A stretch of DNA of 64,000 nucleotides from Verrucomicrobiales bacterium (GTDB taxonomy: Bacteria > Verrucomicrobiota > Verrucomicrobiia > Verrucomicrobiales > DEV007): contig JARGPI010000003.1 in the NCBI GenBank assembly GCA_029213005.1, positions 1 through 64,000 on the forward strand. Reading direction: 5' to 3'. Numbering within the stretch: the stretch's first letter is position 1; every line of letters begins with the position of its first letter. Made by a program: the position numbers and the translations under genes. Positions 16,648 to 25,943 of the stretch are shown piece by piece. A model generated the notes under the pieces. That model searched no databases, was not told where the DNA came from, and worked only from the letters and a program-made list of their open reading frames with translations.

Positions 16648-17664
16648 ATGAAAGACATCGCATCCCATAATCTGATCCGACTTCTCTTCCTTATTGTCAC
16701 CACCCTCATGGGAATCTCGGTGGCGATGGGTATGGGGTTGAGTTGGAAGCACGGGCTGTTGGGTGCGCTGTGCGGTGGATTTTTCGCCGGGCTGGTGTTT
16801 GCGATCGACCTCACCTTGCGGCAGGTGACATTGAAAGGTTTCTCATTTGGAACCGTTGGTCTGTTAATCGGGTTGCTTTGCGCCTGGTTGGTCACGCGCA
16901 TTCAGTTCTTCGAGGCGGGGTGGCTTCAGCAATACGAAGAAGTCCGTCAGGTCTTTGATCTGGCGATCTATCTCGGGTTTGGCTTTATCGGTATGATGTT
17001 GGCGCTGCGGAGTAAGCGCGAAGAGTTTTCCCTTTTGATTCCCTACGTGAGGTTCCGCCAGGATTCGCTGCAGGAGCTTCCGATACTTCTGGATTCCAAT
17101 ATTATTATCGATGGCCGGGTGGATAAGTTATGCGATACCGGATTTATCGGCGGGGCACTGATCGTTCCCCAGTTTGTCCTCGACGAATTGCAGCTCCTGG
17201 CTGATTCCCCTGTTGAAGCGAAGCGCACTCCGGGAAAGCGGGGGCTTGAGTACCTCAAAGAACTTCAAAACCGGAAGAAGATCGATGTCACTATATATGA
17301 TAACGATACCACTACCGAATCCACAGTTGATGCGCGTTTGATTGAACTGGGACAGCAACTCAGTGCCAGAATTCTGACTAATGATGCCAATCTTGCCAAA
17401 GTGGCACGGCTCAAAGGATTGACTGTGCTGAATTTGAATGAGCTCGCAGTGGCATTGAAGAATACTCTGGACACGGGTGATGAAATCGAGCTTCAGTTGG
17501 TGAAAGAAGGTAAAGAAAGCCATCAGGCGATTGGCTACTTTCATGACGGAACCATGATCGTCGTCAATAACGGCGCCAAGTCGATCGGTAGTCGGAGGAA
17601 GGTGGTGGTTTGCAGTACGACTCAGACTAACACCGGTCGGCTGATCTTTGCCGATTTGAAATAG
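16648..17664 (+). CDS. PIN/TRAM-domain membrane protein (YacL-like)
   Basis: A protein of 338 aa. Four hydrophobic helices occupy about residues 8-112. A PIN nuclease domain follows, starting at [15 protein letters not shown], with acidic residues in DSN, LDE and TNDANL. The last 60 residues fit a TRAM domain ([14 protein letters not shown]). Known relatives such as YacL are membrane-tethered proteins with a predicted RNase fold. The active-site aspartates are present, so nuclease activity is plausible but not shown. It is followed at once by tRNA-Ser on the other strand. Confidence 0.9.
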   Translation: MKDIASHNLIRLLFLIVTTLMGISVAMGMGLSWKHGLLGALCGGFFAGLVFAIDLTLRQVTLKGFSFGTVGLLIGLLCAWLVTRIQFFEAGWLQQYEEVRQVFDLAIYLGFGFIGMMLALRSKREEFSLLIPYVRFRQDSLQELPILLDSNIIIDGRVDKLCDTGFIGGALIVPQFVLDELQLLADSPVEAKRTPGKRGLEYLKELQNRKKIDVTIYDNDTTTESTVDARLIELGQQLSARILTNDANLAKVARLKGLTVLNLNELAVALKNTLDTGDEIELQLVKEGKESHQAIGYFHDGTMIVVNNGAKSIGSRRKVVVCSTTQTNTGRLIFADLK

Positions 17665-17671
17665 TCAGGAG

Positions 17672-17756
17672 CAGAGAGGGTGGGATTCGAACCCACGATA
17701 CCTTGCGGTATGCCGGTTTTCAAGACCGGTGCATTCAACCACTCTGCCACCTCTCC
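17672..17756 (-). tRNA. tRNA-Ser (anticodon UGA)
   Basis: An 85-nt class II tRNA with a long variable arm. The acceptor stem starts GGAGAGG and pairs with CCTCTCT. The anticodon loop CTTGAAA lies in a CCGGT/ACCGG stem and gives anticodon UGA. The T-arm reads GGGTTCGAATCCC. CCA is not encoded. Confidence 0.97.
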
Positions 17757-17848
17757 ATAAAGTTGCTCGTGATTAGAGCGCGTAATGTGGCCAAACTTCG
17801 GCACTATGCAAGAAAAAGCCTCAGGGGAATCGATATTTTTTTGATAAT

Positions 17849-18436
17849 TTACCGGGGCATTTCGACATCAGAGGTATTCTTCCGCCCCCCGAGAAGGCGT
17901 CGGAATGGTGACACCTTCTTTTCAGCAGGTGTTTCCGGCAAAGTCATTCCCCGGCCCTGTTGTAACGTAGCAGGATCGGGACCGCCAAAGGCATTACCTC
18001 TCCGGACCCGGGGCGTCTCGATACCCTTCTGTTCCGCCCGCTCTGTCATCATCTGACGGAAGGTCTTGGTCGCTTCAATGTGGGTTTCGATTTCCTGAAG
18101 TAGGAGTTTTAACTCAATCGGTTTCGAAAGCACCACACTTCGAATACCACCCTGATCGGCGAGGCCCTGAGCTTCTCGAGCCAATCCCGTCAGAAGGATG
18201 ACCGGAATGCCGCGGAGTAACAGATCATGCCTCAGATCATGCAAAACTTCACCCCCATCTCGATGCGGCATCATCACATCCAGAAGAATGAGGTTGGGAC
18301 GGAGGCGCCTCGTGGTGTCGACGGCAAAGGAGGAGTCGTTTTCCACCACCACTTCATAACCAAACCTTTCGAGGGTTTTGGCAAGGAGGGTGGTCAAATC
18401 GACATTGTCATCCACGACTAAAATTCTGCTCTTCAT
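17849..18436 (-). CDS. Single-domain response regulator with disordered C-terminal tail
   Basis: A protein of 195 aa from the ATG at 18436 ([11 protein letters not shown]). A complete receiver domain covers residues 1-120: acidic pair D9/D10, phosphoacceptor D53 in ILLDVMMP, T83 in LLTG and K105 in LSKP. The remaining 75 residues are basic and proline/glycine rich with no output domain. It probably works through protein contacts. A TTG in frame at 18448 is a weaker start. It is divergent from a second receiver-type gene across an AT-rich gap of 199 bp. Confidence 0.9.
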   Translation of the reverse strand: MKSRILVVDDNVDLTTLLAKTLERFGYEVVVENDSSFAVDTTRRLRPNLILLDVMMPHRDGGEVLHDLRHDLLLRGIPVILLTGLAREAQGLADQGGIRSVVLSKPIELKLLLQEIETHIEATKTFRQMMTERAEQKGIETPRVRRGNAFGGPDPATLQQGRGMTLPETPAEKKVSPFRRLLGGRKNTSDVEMPR

Positions 18437-18448
18437 AGATAATTCCAA

Positions 18449-18635
18449 AAATAATATACACTATTAATATGGAAATTATAATGAAATCCTCAATTTATTG
18501 AAGAAAAAGCTAATTTTCTCACATCTTTCCTAAATATTTTTAAAATTTAATTTGGATAATACTTAAAGAACCTGTATTTTATAAAAAATCGCAAATCCAA
18601 TCTAAAACCCCGTTTTCTACCACCACCTATTATCA
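18449..18635. other. AT-rich divergent promoter region between two receiver genes
   Basis: This stretch is very rich in A and T compared with its surroundings and lies between two divergent signalling genes. It must hold both promoters. I cannot single out a convincing -35/-10 pair because the region is low in complexity. Confidence 0.45.
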
Positions 18636-19385
18636 ATGAATAAGATTTTGATTGTCATCGAAGATCAGGCCACCGGCGCTCATTTTCAGGATTTACTTAG
18701 CCAATCAGGTTTCTATACCGCTGTGGTTAAGGGAGTTGGCGGAATGATTGGTTTTTGTCGGATCCATACCCCCGATCTGATTTTCCTAGATGTTGATATT
18801 TCGGATACCAGTCTGTGGGCATCGGTCCAGGCGGTGCGCACTTACCGCGATTTGGCGAATTTACCTTTCCTTGGGGTGTCTAACGTTGGAGCTCCTGAAA
18901 CGTTGAGGAAAGCTCAGGAATACGGATTTGCCGGTTTGATGCCTAAAAATATCGATGCGGACACACTGATTAGCTCAATCTCAAGCATTATGATCGAAAC
19001 GAAACAAAACAAACAGACGACTTCCTACTCAAGTCTCGAGCGATTGCTTGAGTTGTCTAACGAGGTCAACACTGTGGCTGACCGCTTGAAAGGCAGCGTT
19101 GCGGAATTTGGCTCCGATGGCCCGGAACTTTTTGGATATATTGAAAACTCCAGCAAAGATATTTCATCGAAGCTGGCGGGAATTTCCGAAGAAGACCTCG
19201 TTGATAAAGAACTTCGACACGATTTCCGGAATATGATCGGATCGGTAACCGGCTTTTCGGAACTGATTCTGATGGAAACCACTCTTTCGCCGAACTCCCA
19301 CCAGGGACTGACCCGTCTTCGTGAGTGCTCGAAAGAATTTGTTGAATTGCTCGATCAGCAGAAGGCGGCTTCACAGGAAGTGTAA
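18636..19385 (+). CDS. Receiver plus histidine-kinase dimerisation-like protein without ATPase domain
   Basis: A protein of 249 aa. Residues 1-120 form a receiver domain (E9/D10, D52 in LIFLDVD, K104 in LMPK). Residues about 130-180 are a helical linker. Residues 189-245 read VDKELRHDFRNMIGSVTGFSE, a HisKA-type H-box with H195. No HATPase domain follows, and the protein ends 50 residues later. It could act as a phosphotransfer protein, or dimerise with a partner that supplies the kinase core. The divergent receiver gene suggests they share a pathway. Confidence 0.75.
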   Translation: MNKILIVIEDQATGAHFQDLLSQSGFYTAVVKGVGGMIGFCRIHTPDLIFLDVDISDTSLWASVQAVRTYRDLANLPFLGVSNVGAPETLRKAQEYGFAGLMPKNIDADTLISSISSIMIETKQNKQTTSYSSLERLLELSNEVNTVADRLKGSVAEFGSDGPELFGYIENSSKDISSKLAGISEEDLVDKELRHDFRNMIGSVTGFSELILMETTLSPNSHQGLTRLRECSKEFVELLDQQKAASQEV

Positions 19386-19397
19386 TCCGTTTCGTGA

Positions 19398-19415
19398 GCG
19401 GTAGCTTGTAACCGC
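19398..19415. repeat. Short inverted repeat after the receiver/HisKA gene
   Basis: GCGGT and ACCGC arms around an 8-nt loop, just after the stop codon and without a T-run. It may be a weak hairpin or a dispersed intergenic repeat unit; only one copy was noticed here. Confidence 0.4.
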
Positions 19416-19465
19416 CGCGTATTCTCCTTTTCAAACCGACAGGCTTCGGAGTAGGATCGAAGCCT

Positions 19466-20467
19466 ATGAAATTCGGTAAGCTTCTCTACCTTTGTTTATT
19501 CGCGCTCAGTTTTCTTTTCGCGCCGTCTTACGGTGCTGAAATACTGAAACTGCTGATTGTTGACGGTCAAAACAATCATGCATGGAAAGAAACCACGCCC
19601 GTTCTGAAAGCGATTTTGGAAGAGTCGGGTCGGTTCGAAGTGGCGGTCTCCACTTCTCCACCATCACCTCCGCGGGCACCCCGCCCGCCGAAAGATAAAA
19701 AAGACGAGGCGGCAAAGGCGAAATATGTCGAGGCGATGAAGGCCTGGCAGAAGGAAGTCGATCGGGTAAAAAAAGAAAGTGCCGCGAAGTGGGAGGCGTG
19801 GTCGCCGAAATTTTCCGATTATGATGTGGTAGTCTCCAATTATAACGGTGAACTGTGGCCTGAGCCGGTTCGACTATCGTTCGAAAAATATGTCAGCGAA
19901 GGCGGTGGATTTGTTTCGGTCCATGCTGCCGATAATTCTTTTCCCCAGTGGGAAGCCTATAATGAAATGATCGCCGTGGGCGGTTGGGGAGGTCGCAGCG
20001 AGCTGTCCGGCCCCTACCTCAGACTGCGGGATGGAAAGTGGATCAAAGACATGACTCCCGGCCGAGGTGGATCCCATGGTTCGCAGCACGCCTTCTTGGT
20101 GGAGACCCAAGCTCCGGATCACCCGATTATGAAAGGCTTGCCGGCGAAGTGGCGCCACTCGACCGACGAACTATATGACCGCCTCCGTGGGCCCGCCAAA
20201 AATGTAACTGTCCTGGCATCAGCTCATGCCGATGAATCAACTCGCGGTTCTGGAGAGGACGAGCCAATCATTATGGCAATCGACTATGGCAAAGGCCGCT
20301 GTGTTCATAACACGATGGGGCACAGTACCGAAGCGATGTCCGGAGTCGGGTTTCAGGAAACGTTGAAGCGTGGTGCCGAGTGGGCTGCAACCGGAAAGGT
20401 CACCTTTCCGGCCGTTTCTGAAGAGGTGCTCACTGCAGATGAGCCTGCGATGCGCCCGGTCAAATAG
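19466..20467 (+). CDS. Secreted ThuA-domain (trehalose utilisation-like) protein
   Basis: A protein of 333 aa with a clear signal peptide ([17 protein letters not shown], residues 8-24). The mature part begins with the ThuA opening [21 protein letters not shown], a glutamine-amidotransferase-like fold. [11 protein letters not shown] near residue 154 and [10 protein letters not shown] near 231 are family blocks. A proline- and lysine-rich insertion lies at about residues 65-105. ThuA proteins are linked to carbohydrate use, but their reaction is not settled. The gene is followed by a strong terminator. Confidence 0.9.
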   Translation: MKFGKLLYLCLFALSFLFAPSYGAEILKLLIVDGQNNHAWKETTPVLKAILEESGRFEVAVSTSPPSPPRAPRPPKDKKDEAAKAKYVEAMKAWQKEVDRVKKESAAKWEAWSPKFSDYDVVVSNYNGELWPEPVRLSFEKYVSEGGGFVSVHAADNSFPQWEAYNEMIAVGGWGGRSELSGPYLRLRDGKWIKDMTPGRGGSHGSQHAFLVETQAPDHPIMKGLPAKWRHSTDELYDRLRGPAKNVTVLASAHADESTRGSGEDEPIIMAIDYGKGRCVHNTMGHSTEAMSGVGFQETLKRGAEWAATGKVTFPAVSEEVLTADEPAMRPVK

Positions 20468-20496
20468 GGTCGGAAATTTCTATTAAGAATCAAAGG

Positions 20497-20526
20497 GCGG
20501 CGGCAGAAATGCCGCCGCTTTTTTTT
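20497..20526. terminator. Bidirectional rho-independent terminator
   Basis: GCGGCGGCA / TGCCGCCGC stem around a GAAA tetraloop, with T8 following on the + strand and an A-rich stretch on the other side. It sits between the convergent ThuA and pyrophosphatase genes. Confidence 0.95.
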
Positions 20527-22228
20527 AATCCTTTGCGATATCAGCAAGCAGCATGCTGATGTAGGGAAAGAGCTGTTTCTTCCGACTCACGACACCATTC
20601 AACGTAAACAGATTGGCATCGTCGTTTGGATAGGTAATTCTTTCGCGAACTTTCTTCGGTCCTTCGACAAGTAGTAAACTGTTATTCCTGGAAATATCAG
20701 TCACCATGAGACAGGCAAAATCGAGACGTTTCTCCTCGACCAGTTTCTTGAGTTCTTCCTGTAGTTTATCCCGGGCGGGATAGAAGTAGTTCAGTCCGAT
20801 TTCCTCTACCTGAGAGATACTCAGATAGTAGCCCTTTTCATTGAACTCTTTACGATCCGACATCACTGCTTTGTTCGGATCGTCGAGACGAAGCACGGAG
20901 CCAACGGCAAAGAAGTCTTCCGTAAACTGGTTCACGTCGATGCCGGCGATCTCCGATGCCCACTGGAGGATTTCACTGTCTTCCGGAGTGGCCGTAGGGG
21001 ATGTCAGATTGAGCGTGTCGGAAACAATTCCTGCACAGATCAAGGTGGCAATTGCCGGTGTCGGCGTGATTTGATAGTCTTTGAACGAACGGCCCACAAT
21101 GGTACAGGTCGAACCGACCGGTTTGTTGATGAATTGAACCGGTTCGCGAGTGACCAGATTTCCACTCAAACGGTGGTGATCGAGCACTTCGATGATGTCC
21201 GCTTCGTCGGCTCCGGCAACGGCCTGAGAGAATTCGTTGTGATCAACGAGAATCAAACGGGGGCGTTCCGGATTCACCAAATCGGTGCGTGAAAAGACCC
21301 CAATCAATTTTTTAGTCGCAGGTTCACACACCGGAAACAAGGCCTGTGACGGCATCTTCTGGATGGTGTCCTTGATCTTGTTCACGCTTGTCGACGGAGA
21401 AAACGACAAATAGGAGTCGGAAATCGCCTGGTGAATCGAGCGGGCACCACGAACCAGTTGGGTGGTCGTCGCGGTATCTTTCTGGGTGACGAGGATCGCG
21501 GTCCCGGCATTTTTTGCAGCGGCGATAATTGCCTCAGATGGGCGGAATCCACTGGTCACAACCAGACAACGTACTCCGGCTTCCACGGCATGGAGTTGAA
21601 CTCCGACCCGGTCTCCGGTAATAATCAGCAGCTGGTTTGCGGGAAGAGAAGCGATCCTCTCTTTCATGACCGGTTCACTCGAACCTGCGACCATCATGAG
21701 GAAATCGGTTTCCTCGGAGGATTCGTCAGTCAGGTAAACGGATTCCGCTTCCAGAACTTCTGCGATGTTCTGGGTCGTCGTGGTGACTTGTCGGGCTGAC
21801 TCCCCGGCATCGAGCGAAGGGATCAGCAATTCGAGGAGATCCAGCAACGAGAGCATCCCGATGAGAATACCGTTGTTGTCGGCAACCGGTAAACTCCGGA
21901 AGCCTTTCGAAGTCATCTGACGATAGGCTCCGTTCACGCAGTCATCCTTGGAGGCTACCACGACATTTCGTTTACAGATGTCGGATGCTTTAGGATAAAC
22001 ATTGGTCTTCAGCAGCGGCGCTTGCAGGCCGGCTTTATTCAAAACCCATTCGGTCCGGCTGTTTGGCGGCCCGCAACAGGCAGCCCTTGCGTTGGGTAGA
22101 CGAGTTTGGCTCAGCAGGTCGGCGTAGGCCATTGCTGAGCAAATCGCGTCGGTATCCGGGTTTCTGTGGCCCATTACCCAGGTAGTCCTATCGGTCTGCC
22201 CGGCGTCGGCTTTAGGTGATTCGCTCAA
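20525..22228 (-). CDS. ppaC: CBS-domain family II (Mn-dependent) inorganic pyrophosphatase
   Basis: A protein of 567 aa that would hydrolyse pyrophosphate in the cytoplasm. The DHH-type motifs are GHRNPDTDA (residues 20-28), LVDHNEFSQ and VLDHHR, followed by a DHHA2 C-terminal part containing CLMVTDISRNNS. Between the first motif and the rest is an insertion of about 250 residues. It holds two CBS halves (KGFRSLPVADNNGILIGML; ALFPVCEPATKKLIGVF) around a DRTGG-type domain. Regulated members of this class respond to adenine nucleotides through the CBS pair. It lies 50 bp downstream of ebfC on the same strand and may be cotranscribed. Confidence 0.93.
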   Translation of the reverse strand: MSESPKADAGQTDRTTWVMGHRNPDTDAICSAMAYADLLSQTRLPNARAACCGPPNSRTEWVLNKAGLQAPLLKTNVYPKASDICKRNVVVASKDDCVNGAYRQMTSKGFRSLPVADNNGILIGMLSLLDLLELLIPSLDAGESARQVTTTTQNIAEVLEAESVYLTDESSEETDFLMMVAGSSEPVMKERIASLPANQLLIITGDRVGVQLHAVEAGVRCLVVTSGFRPSEAIIAAAKNAGTAILVTQKDTATTTQLVRGARSIHQAISDSYLSFSPSTSVNKIKDTIQKMPSQALFPVCEPATKKLIGVFSRTDLVNPERPRLILVDHNEFSQAVAGADEADIIEVLDHHRLSGNLVTREPVQFINKPVGSTCTIVGRSFKDYQITPTPAIATLICAGIVSDTLNLTSPTATPEDSEILQWASEIAGIDVNQFTEDFFAVGSVLRLDDPNKAVMSDRKEFNEKGYYLSISQVEEIGLNYFYPARDKLQEELKKLVEEKRLDFACLMVTDISRNNSLLLVEGPKKVRERITYPNDDANLFTLNGVVSRKKQLFPYISMLLADIAKD

Positions 22229-22278
22229 AACTTACTTTGGTGGAAATCAGATGTATGGGAGGGTCGGATCGGGAAGGA

Positions 22279-22593
22279 TTAGAATCCCAGTCCGGGAGGC
22301 AATCCAAGGCCCTGGGTCAACTTGCCCATTTCCTCTGCGGTCATCGCCTTTCCCTGCTCGATGGCTTGCTTAACTCCGCTGAGAACGAGATCTTCGAGCA
22401 TTTCGACATCTTCCGGGTCGACCACGGAAGGGTCAATTTTGATTTCCAGGACTTCACCGGCCCCGTTTCCTTTTACGGTGACTTTTCCGCCCCCGACACT
22501 GATGTCGAGTTCTTTTTCAGCCAGCTCTTCCTGCATCTTCGCCATGTCAGACTGCATTTTCTGAGCTTGCTTCATCATTTTTGCGATGTTCAT
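22279..22593 (-). CDS. ebfC: YbaB/EbfC family nucleoid-associated protein
   Basis: A protein of 104 aa. The N-terminal helix is rich in M, Q and K (MMKQAQKMQSDMAKMQEELA) and is followed by the beta strands VTVKGNGAGEVLEIKIDP. This is the tweezer-like EbfC dimer fold that binds DNA. It follows dnaX by 56 bp, the usual dnaX-ybaB pairing. The recR gene often found next is absent, and a pyrophosphatase gene takes its place. Confidence 0.95.
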   Translation of the reverse strand: MNIAKMMKQAQKMQSDMAKMQEELAEKELDISVGGGKVTVKGNGAGEVLEIKIDPSVVDPEDVEMLEDLVLSGVKQAIEQGKAMTAEEMGKLTQGLGLPPGLGF

Positions 22594-22649
22594 AACACAA
22601 ATATTTGCTTGGATTCGAAATTTGTCTTCGAATAGTTTTCGATCTTAAC

Positions 22650-24539
22650 TCACTTTTTGATCTTGGCATCAAAGATATCCACCGCTTCGTTGATTAACGG
22701 ATCGTTATAGAAATCTTCAGGCATTTCAGCGGGTTCGAGAGGTTCTAGCACTTCGACAGCTGGTTCCTGTGCGGGCGGCGGGGTGGTTGGCGAACCACTG
22801 GAGTTGCCGGGATCGAAAGGTGGTGCTTCCTGGCGCGGCGGAGGTGCAGGCGCTTCCTCTTCCTCTTCGACGCCGATGGACTCCAGATTATCGTGAATCT
22901 CCATCCGGATGCGGGTCGGTGAGCCGAGGCATTCGGTAAGGGTCTGATTGATAACCTGTTCATGCCTCATCAGCGACTCGCGATAGATCCTCTGATCGGT
23001 GGCGAAGCCGATGATGATCTGGTCACCTTCCTGACCGATATAATGAGTGGCTTCCAGCCACATGCCGAAAAGAGGGCGTTCCTCGATGAGTTTGGCTTTC
23101 GCCTGTTCCCAGAAAGGTGGTCCGGTTGCCGTCGCTGGTAAGTCAGCTGCCGGGGTCGGCTCAAAAGAGGTCATCGGGCCGGCCGGTGTTGGTTCCGGGG
23201 CCGGTTCCGAAGGTGGAGTGGGGGCCTGCTCTGGGGCGGGCTCCGGGATCGGAGTTGGCGCGGGAGCGGGCGTGGCGCTCTGCTGCTCGACCACGGGAGC
23301 GGGTGCGGCGGCCCGGGCTTCCGGTGCCGGGCTGGGTTGCTGAGCAGGTGCGGGAGCCGGAGTTGCCGCGGGAGTGACCGATGCCGGTGCGCTGCCTGCG
23401 GCGCCTGAAATCATCGAAATCACATCATCGAGTGACGCTTCGCCGAGGCTCTGGATCGCTTTGATCATCGCGATCTCGATATGCAGCTTCTTGTTTGCCG
23501 CCCATTTCATCTTGCCGTCGGTTTCGGCGAGTTGATCGATAATGCCCAAAAGCCGGTGTGTTTCGATTTCTCCGGCATGACCTGCGATCGATTTCTGCAG
23601 TTCGGGTGAAATTTCATCGCTGGTGGCCCCGGGATCGACCCGTTTGACCAAAACATGACGGAAATAGCCGATCAGATCACCCAGAAGCCGGGTGAGATCT
23701 TTCCCTGACTCGGCGTGCTCGTGAACGAGTTCCAGAGCTGAGGAGTTGTTTCCTTTGATCAGGGCATCCGCCAGTTTTGCGACGGATTCTTCGGAATTGA
23801 ACCCGAAAATATCGAGAACATCGCTCTCCTCGATTTTGTTGCCGCAAAAGGCGACCATCTGATCCATCATCGATTGAGCGTCGCGCATGCCGCCTTCCGC
23901 CCCTTTGGCGATCGCGTAAGCGGCACCATCGGAAATGTCGACTGATTCATTTTTAGCGATGAACTTCAGCTGGTCCGCGATGATCTGAGTCGGGATTCGC
24001 CGTAAATCAAAACGCTGACAACGGCTGATGATCGTCGGTAAAATTTTCTGAGGTTCCGTCGTCGCGAAGATAAATTTCACGTGCTCGGGAGGCTCCTCCA
24101 GCGTCTTCAACAGGGCGTTGAAGGCGGCTGTCGTCAGCATGTGGACCTCATCGATGTAGTAGATTTTATACTTGCCGGCAGCGGGTGCAAACATCACGGT
24201 TTCCCGCAGTTCGCGAACCTGTTCGACCCCGTTGTTCGAGGCTCCATCGATCTCCAGCACGTCGAGGCTGACGCCTTCGGCAATCTCACGACACACCGGA
24301 TCTTCGGGATCGAAATCCATTTTGGGCCCACCGGGGCAGTTGAGCGCCTTTGCGAGAATCCGGGCCGTGGAAGTTTTTCCGGTTCCTCGCGGACCGACGA
24401 AAAGATACGCGTGAGCGAGGCGATCCTGCTCAATCGCATTTTTCAATGTCTGCACGACATGGTCCTGCCCCAAAACATCGTCAAATGTCTTCGGACGGTA
24501 TTTTCGGGCAAATACTTGATAATTCTCGCTCACAATCAC
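22650..24539 (-). CDS. dnaX: DNA polymerase III gamma/tau subunit
   Basis: A clamp-loader ATPase of 629 aa. Walker A is GPRGTGKT (49-56), Walker B region YYIDEVHML, and sensor 1 FIFATTEP. The zinc module usually seen after KALNC retains only C69 and C84, so the normal four-cysteine set is incomplete. Residues about 375-480 form a long Pro/Ala/Glu linker, and the tail carries the tau-type domain. I saw no A6G slippery site on the coding strand, so a gamma product by frameshifting is not evident. The start is MIVSENYQVFARKYRP, matching the family start. Confidence 0.95.
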   Translation of the reverse strand: MIVSENYQVFARKYRPKTFDDVLGQDHVVQTLKNAIEQDRLAHAYLFVGPRGTGKTSTARILAKALNCPGGPKMDFDPEDPVCREIAEGVSLDVLEIDGASNNGVEQVRELRETVMFAPAAGKYKIYYIDEVHMLTTAAFNALLKTLEEPPEHVKFIFATTEPQKILPTIISRCQRFDLRRIPTQIIADQLKFIAKNESVDISDGAAYAIAKGAEGGMRDAQSMMDQMVAFCGNKIEESDVLDIFGFNSEESVAKLADALIKGNNSSALELVHEHAESGKDLTRLLGDLIGYFRHVLVKRVDPGATSDEISPELQKSIAGHAGEIETHRLLGIIDQLAETDGKMKWAANKKLHIEIAMIKAIQSLGEASLDDVISMISGAAGSAPASVTPAATPAPAPAQQPSPAPEARAAAPAPVVEQQSATPAPAPTPIPEPAPEQAPTPPSEPAPEPTPAGPMTSFEPTPAADLPATATGPPFWEQAKAKLIEERPLFGMWLEATHYIGQEGDQIIIGFATDQRIYRESLMRHEQVINQTLTECLGSPTRIRMEIHDNLESIGVEEEEEAPAPPPRQEAPPFDPGNSSGSPTTPPPAQEPAVEVLEPLEPAEMPEDFYNDPLINEAVDIFDAKIKK

Positions 24540-24612
24540 AGTCTAGGAAGGAAATCCAAAAGGGAAAACGGAAATTTGGGCCAGTTTATTCGATCGAGGT
24601 GGAAAACTGGAC

Positions 24613-24669
24613 GGTTCCCTGTGCCGCTTACGATTGTACAGGGTACAGTCCGGGATTGTACCCTGTACA
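24613..24669. repeat. 22-bp-phased palindromic repeat, locus 3
   Basis: TGTACAGGGTACA at 24635-24647 and, inverted, TGTACCCTGTACA at 24657-24669, with a 22-bp step. A degenerate unit (9 of 13 matches) at 24613-24625 keeps the same step. It lies in the 142-bp gap upstream of dnaX, after the stop of the next gene. Confidence 0.85.
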
Positions 24670-24681
24670 ATCGGCCCGGAT

Positions 24682-25701
24682 TTAGTGAATCTGCTCCATC
24701 AGGTCCGGATAATGCTTCTGGGCGCAGGGCTCGCAGATTCCGTGACTGACCTGGGCGTCGCTGTTTTTTGCGATGTATTCCTCGAGCCGGTGCCACTCGC
24801 CCTCGTCATCGCGGATCGATTTGCAGTAAGAACAGGTCGGGAGGATGCCCCGCAGCGTTTTGACTTCCTGGAGGGCATTTCTCAAAGATCGAATCAAAGA
24901 ATCGTTCTCTTTCTCCAATTGCATGCGCCGCTCGATCTCTTTCTGAGCCCGGGAAAGTTCGAGCCGGACTTCGGAAACTTCCCGGAGAATGGATAGAATC
25001 GGGCGATTTTCGATGATGATCCCATGCTTTTGATTTTGTCTCGCGAGGTAAAAATATAGGAATGGGAAAGCAAAGACACTGATCGCGAGGCGACTCGAGA
25101 GCGTTCCCACCATGATGCCAAGATAGCCATCGGTTCCGAAAAAGGCACCGGTGGAAAATAAAATCACATCCAGCCACATTACTCCGAGCAAGGTCAGAAA
25201 CGCTCTGATCAGAAGGTGGATTTTCAACTGGGACTGCCCGAGGAATTCCCAGGCAATCGCGAGAAAGATCAAATCGGCAAAGAGCGCAAAAATCGAGGCT
25301 GCGTAGATGCGGAAACTCTGCGGCGGGAAGTAATCCACTTGATCCGGTCCCGAGATCCGGACCTGCCAGTGCAGAACGACCGTCACCAAAGCAACAATGA
25401 TCGACACACCGATCACGGTCGAAATCGCGATCCGGGTCGCCCGCGGACCATCAAAAACATAGACCACGAACACACTGAGCAGCAGAGCGGTAAAGAATAC
25501 CGTGGAACCAACCATCAGGGAGACATCACCCACCTGAACTTTCACTCCGGCATCCGTCGTCCACACCATTACCGCGGTGATACTCCCGATGACGGCGTAG
25601 AAATGAGCCAGCCCCAGGCGGTGCCTCAACGAGTGCGCAAATAACACCAGAAAATAAACGGCCACCGCTTCGGCAATTAAAATTAGCAATTGGTTAGTCA
25701 T
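24682..25701 (-). CDS. Membrane sensor-like protein with C-terminal CxxC...CxxC motif
   Basis: A protein of 339 aa. Seven hydrophobic helices occupy about residues 5-225, with no recognised transporter signature. A coiled coil follows at about 235-275 (VRLELSRAQKEIERRMQLEKE). The end carries the motif LPTCSYCKSIRDDEGEW... GICEPCAQKHYPDL. To my knowledge this cysteine-rich ending is common at the C-terminus of PAS/GAF-type signalling proteins and probably binds a metal. The combination suggests a membrane-bound sensor with no enzymatic output of its own. The ligand is unknown. Confidence 0.7.
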   Translation of the reverse strand: MTNQLLILIAEAVAVYFLVLFAHSLRHRLGLAHFYAVIGSITAVMVWTTDAGVKVQVGDVSLMVGSTVFFTALLLSVFVVYVFDGPRATRIAISTVIGVSIIVALVTVVLHWQVRISGPDQVDYFPPQSFRIYAASIFALFADLIFLAIAWEFLGQSQLKIHLLIRAFLTLLGVMWLDVILFSTGAFFGTDGYLGIMVGTLSSRLAISVFAFPFLYFYLARQNQKHGIIIENRPILSILREVSEVRLELSRAQKEIERRMQLEKENDSLIRSLRNALQEVKTLRGILPTCSYCKSIRDDEGEWHRLEEYIAKNSDAQVSHGICEPCAQKHYPDLMEQIH

Positions 25702-25943
25702 GGGATGGAAATTCAGAAGCTGTGCGTCGCTGTTTCTAAAATTGACCGTTAAATCGAAATTTCAAGAAATGTTAATTAATCGTAAGGAAGTTGAGGGTAC
25801 TTTCGTTACTGCTTTCGAAAAAAGTTGTGGCGAGTGAACAGATAATCCCGTCGGAACGTACGTTTTTAACCGCCTTTTTCATGACGATATAATCGGTTGA
25901 AAGGAAGTAGGTGGAGGCGAAAACTAAGAGAACTTAAAGAGCC

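Noticed and set aside
22650..24539. Programmed frameshift in dnaX
   Set aside because: I saw no A6G-type slippery run on the coding strand.
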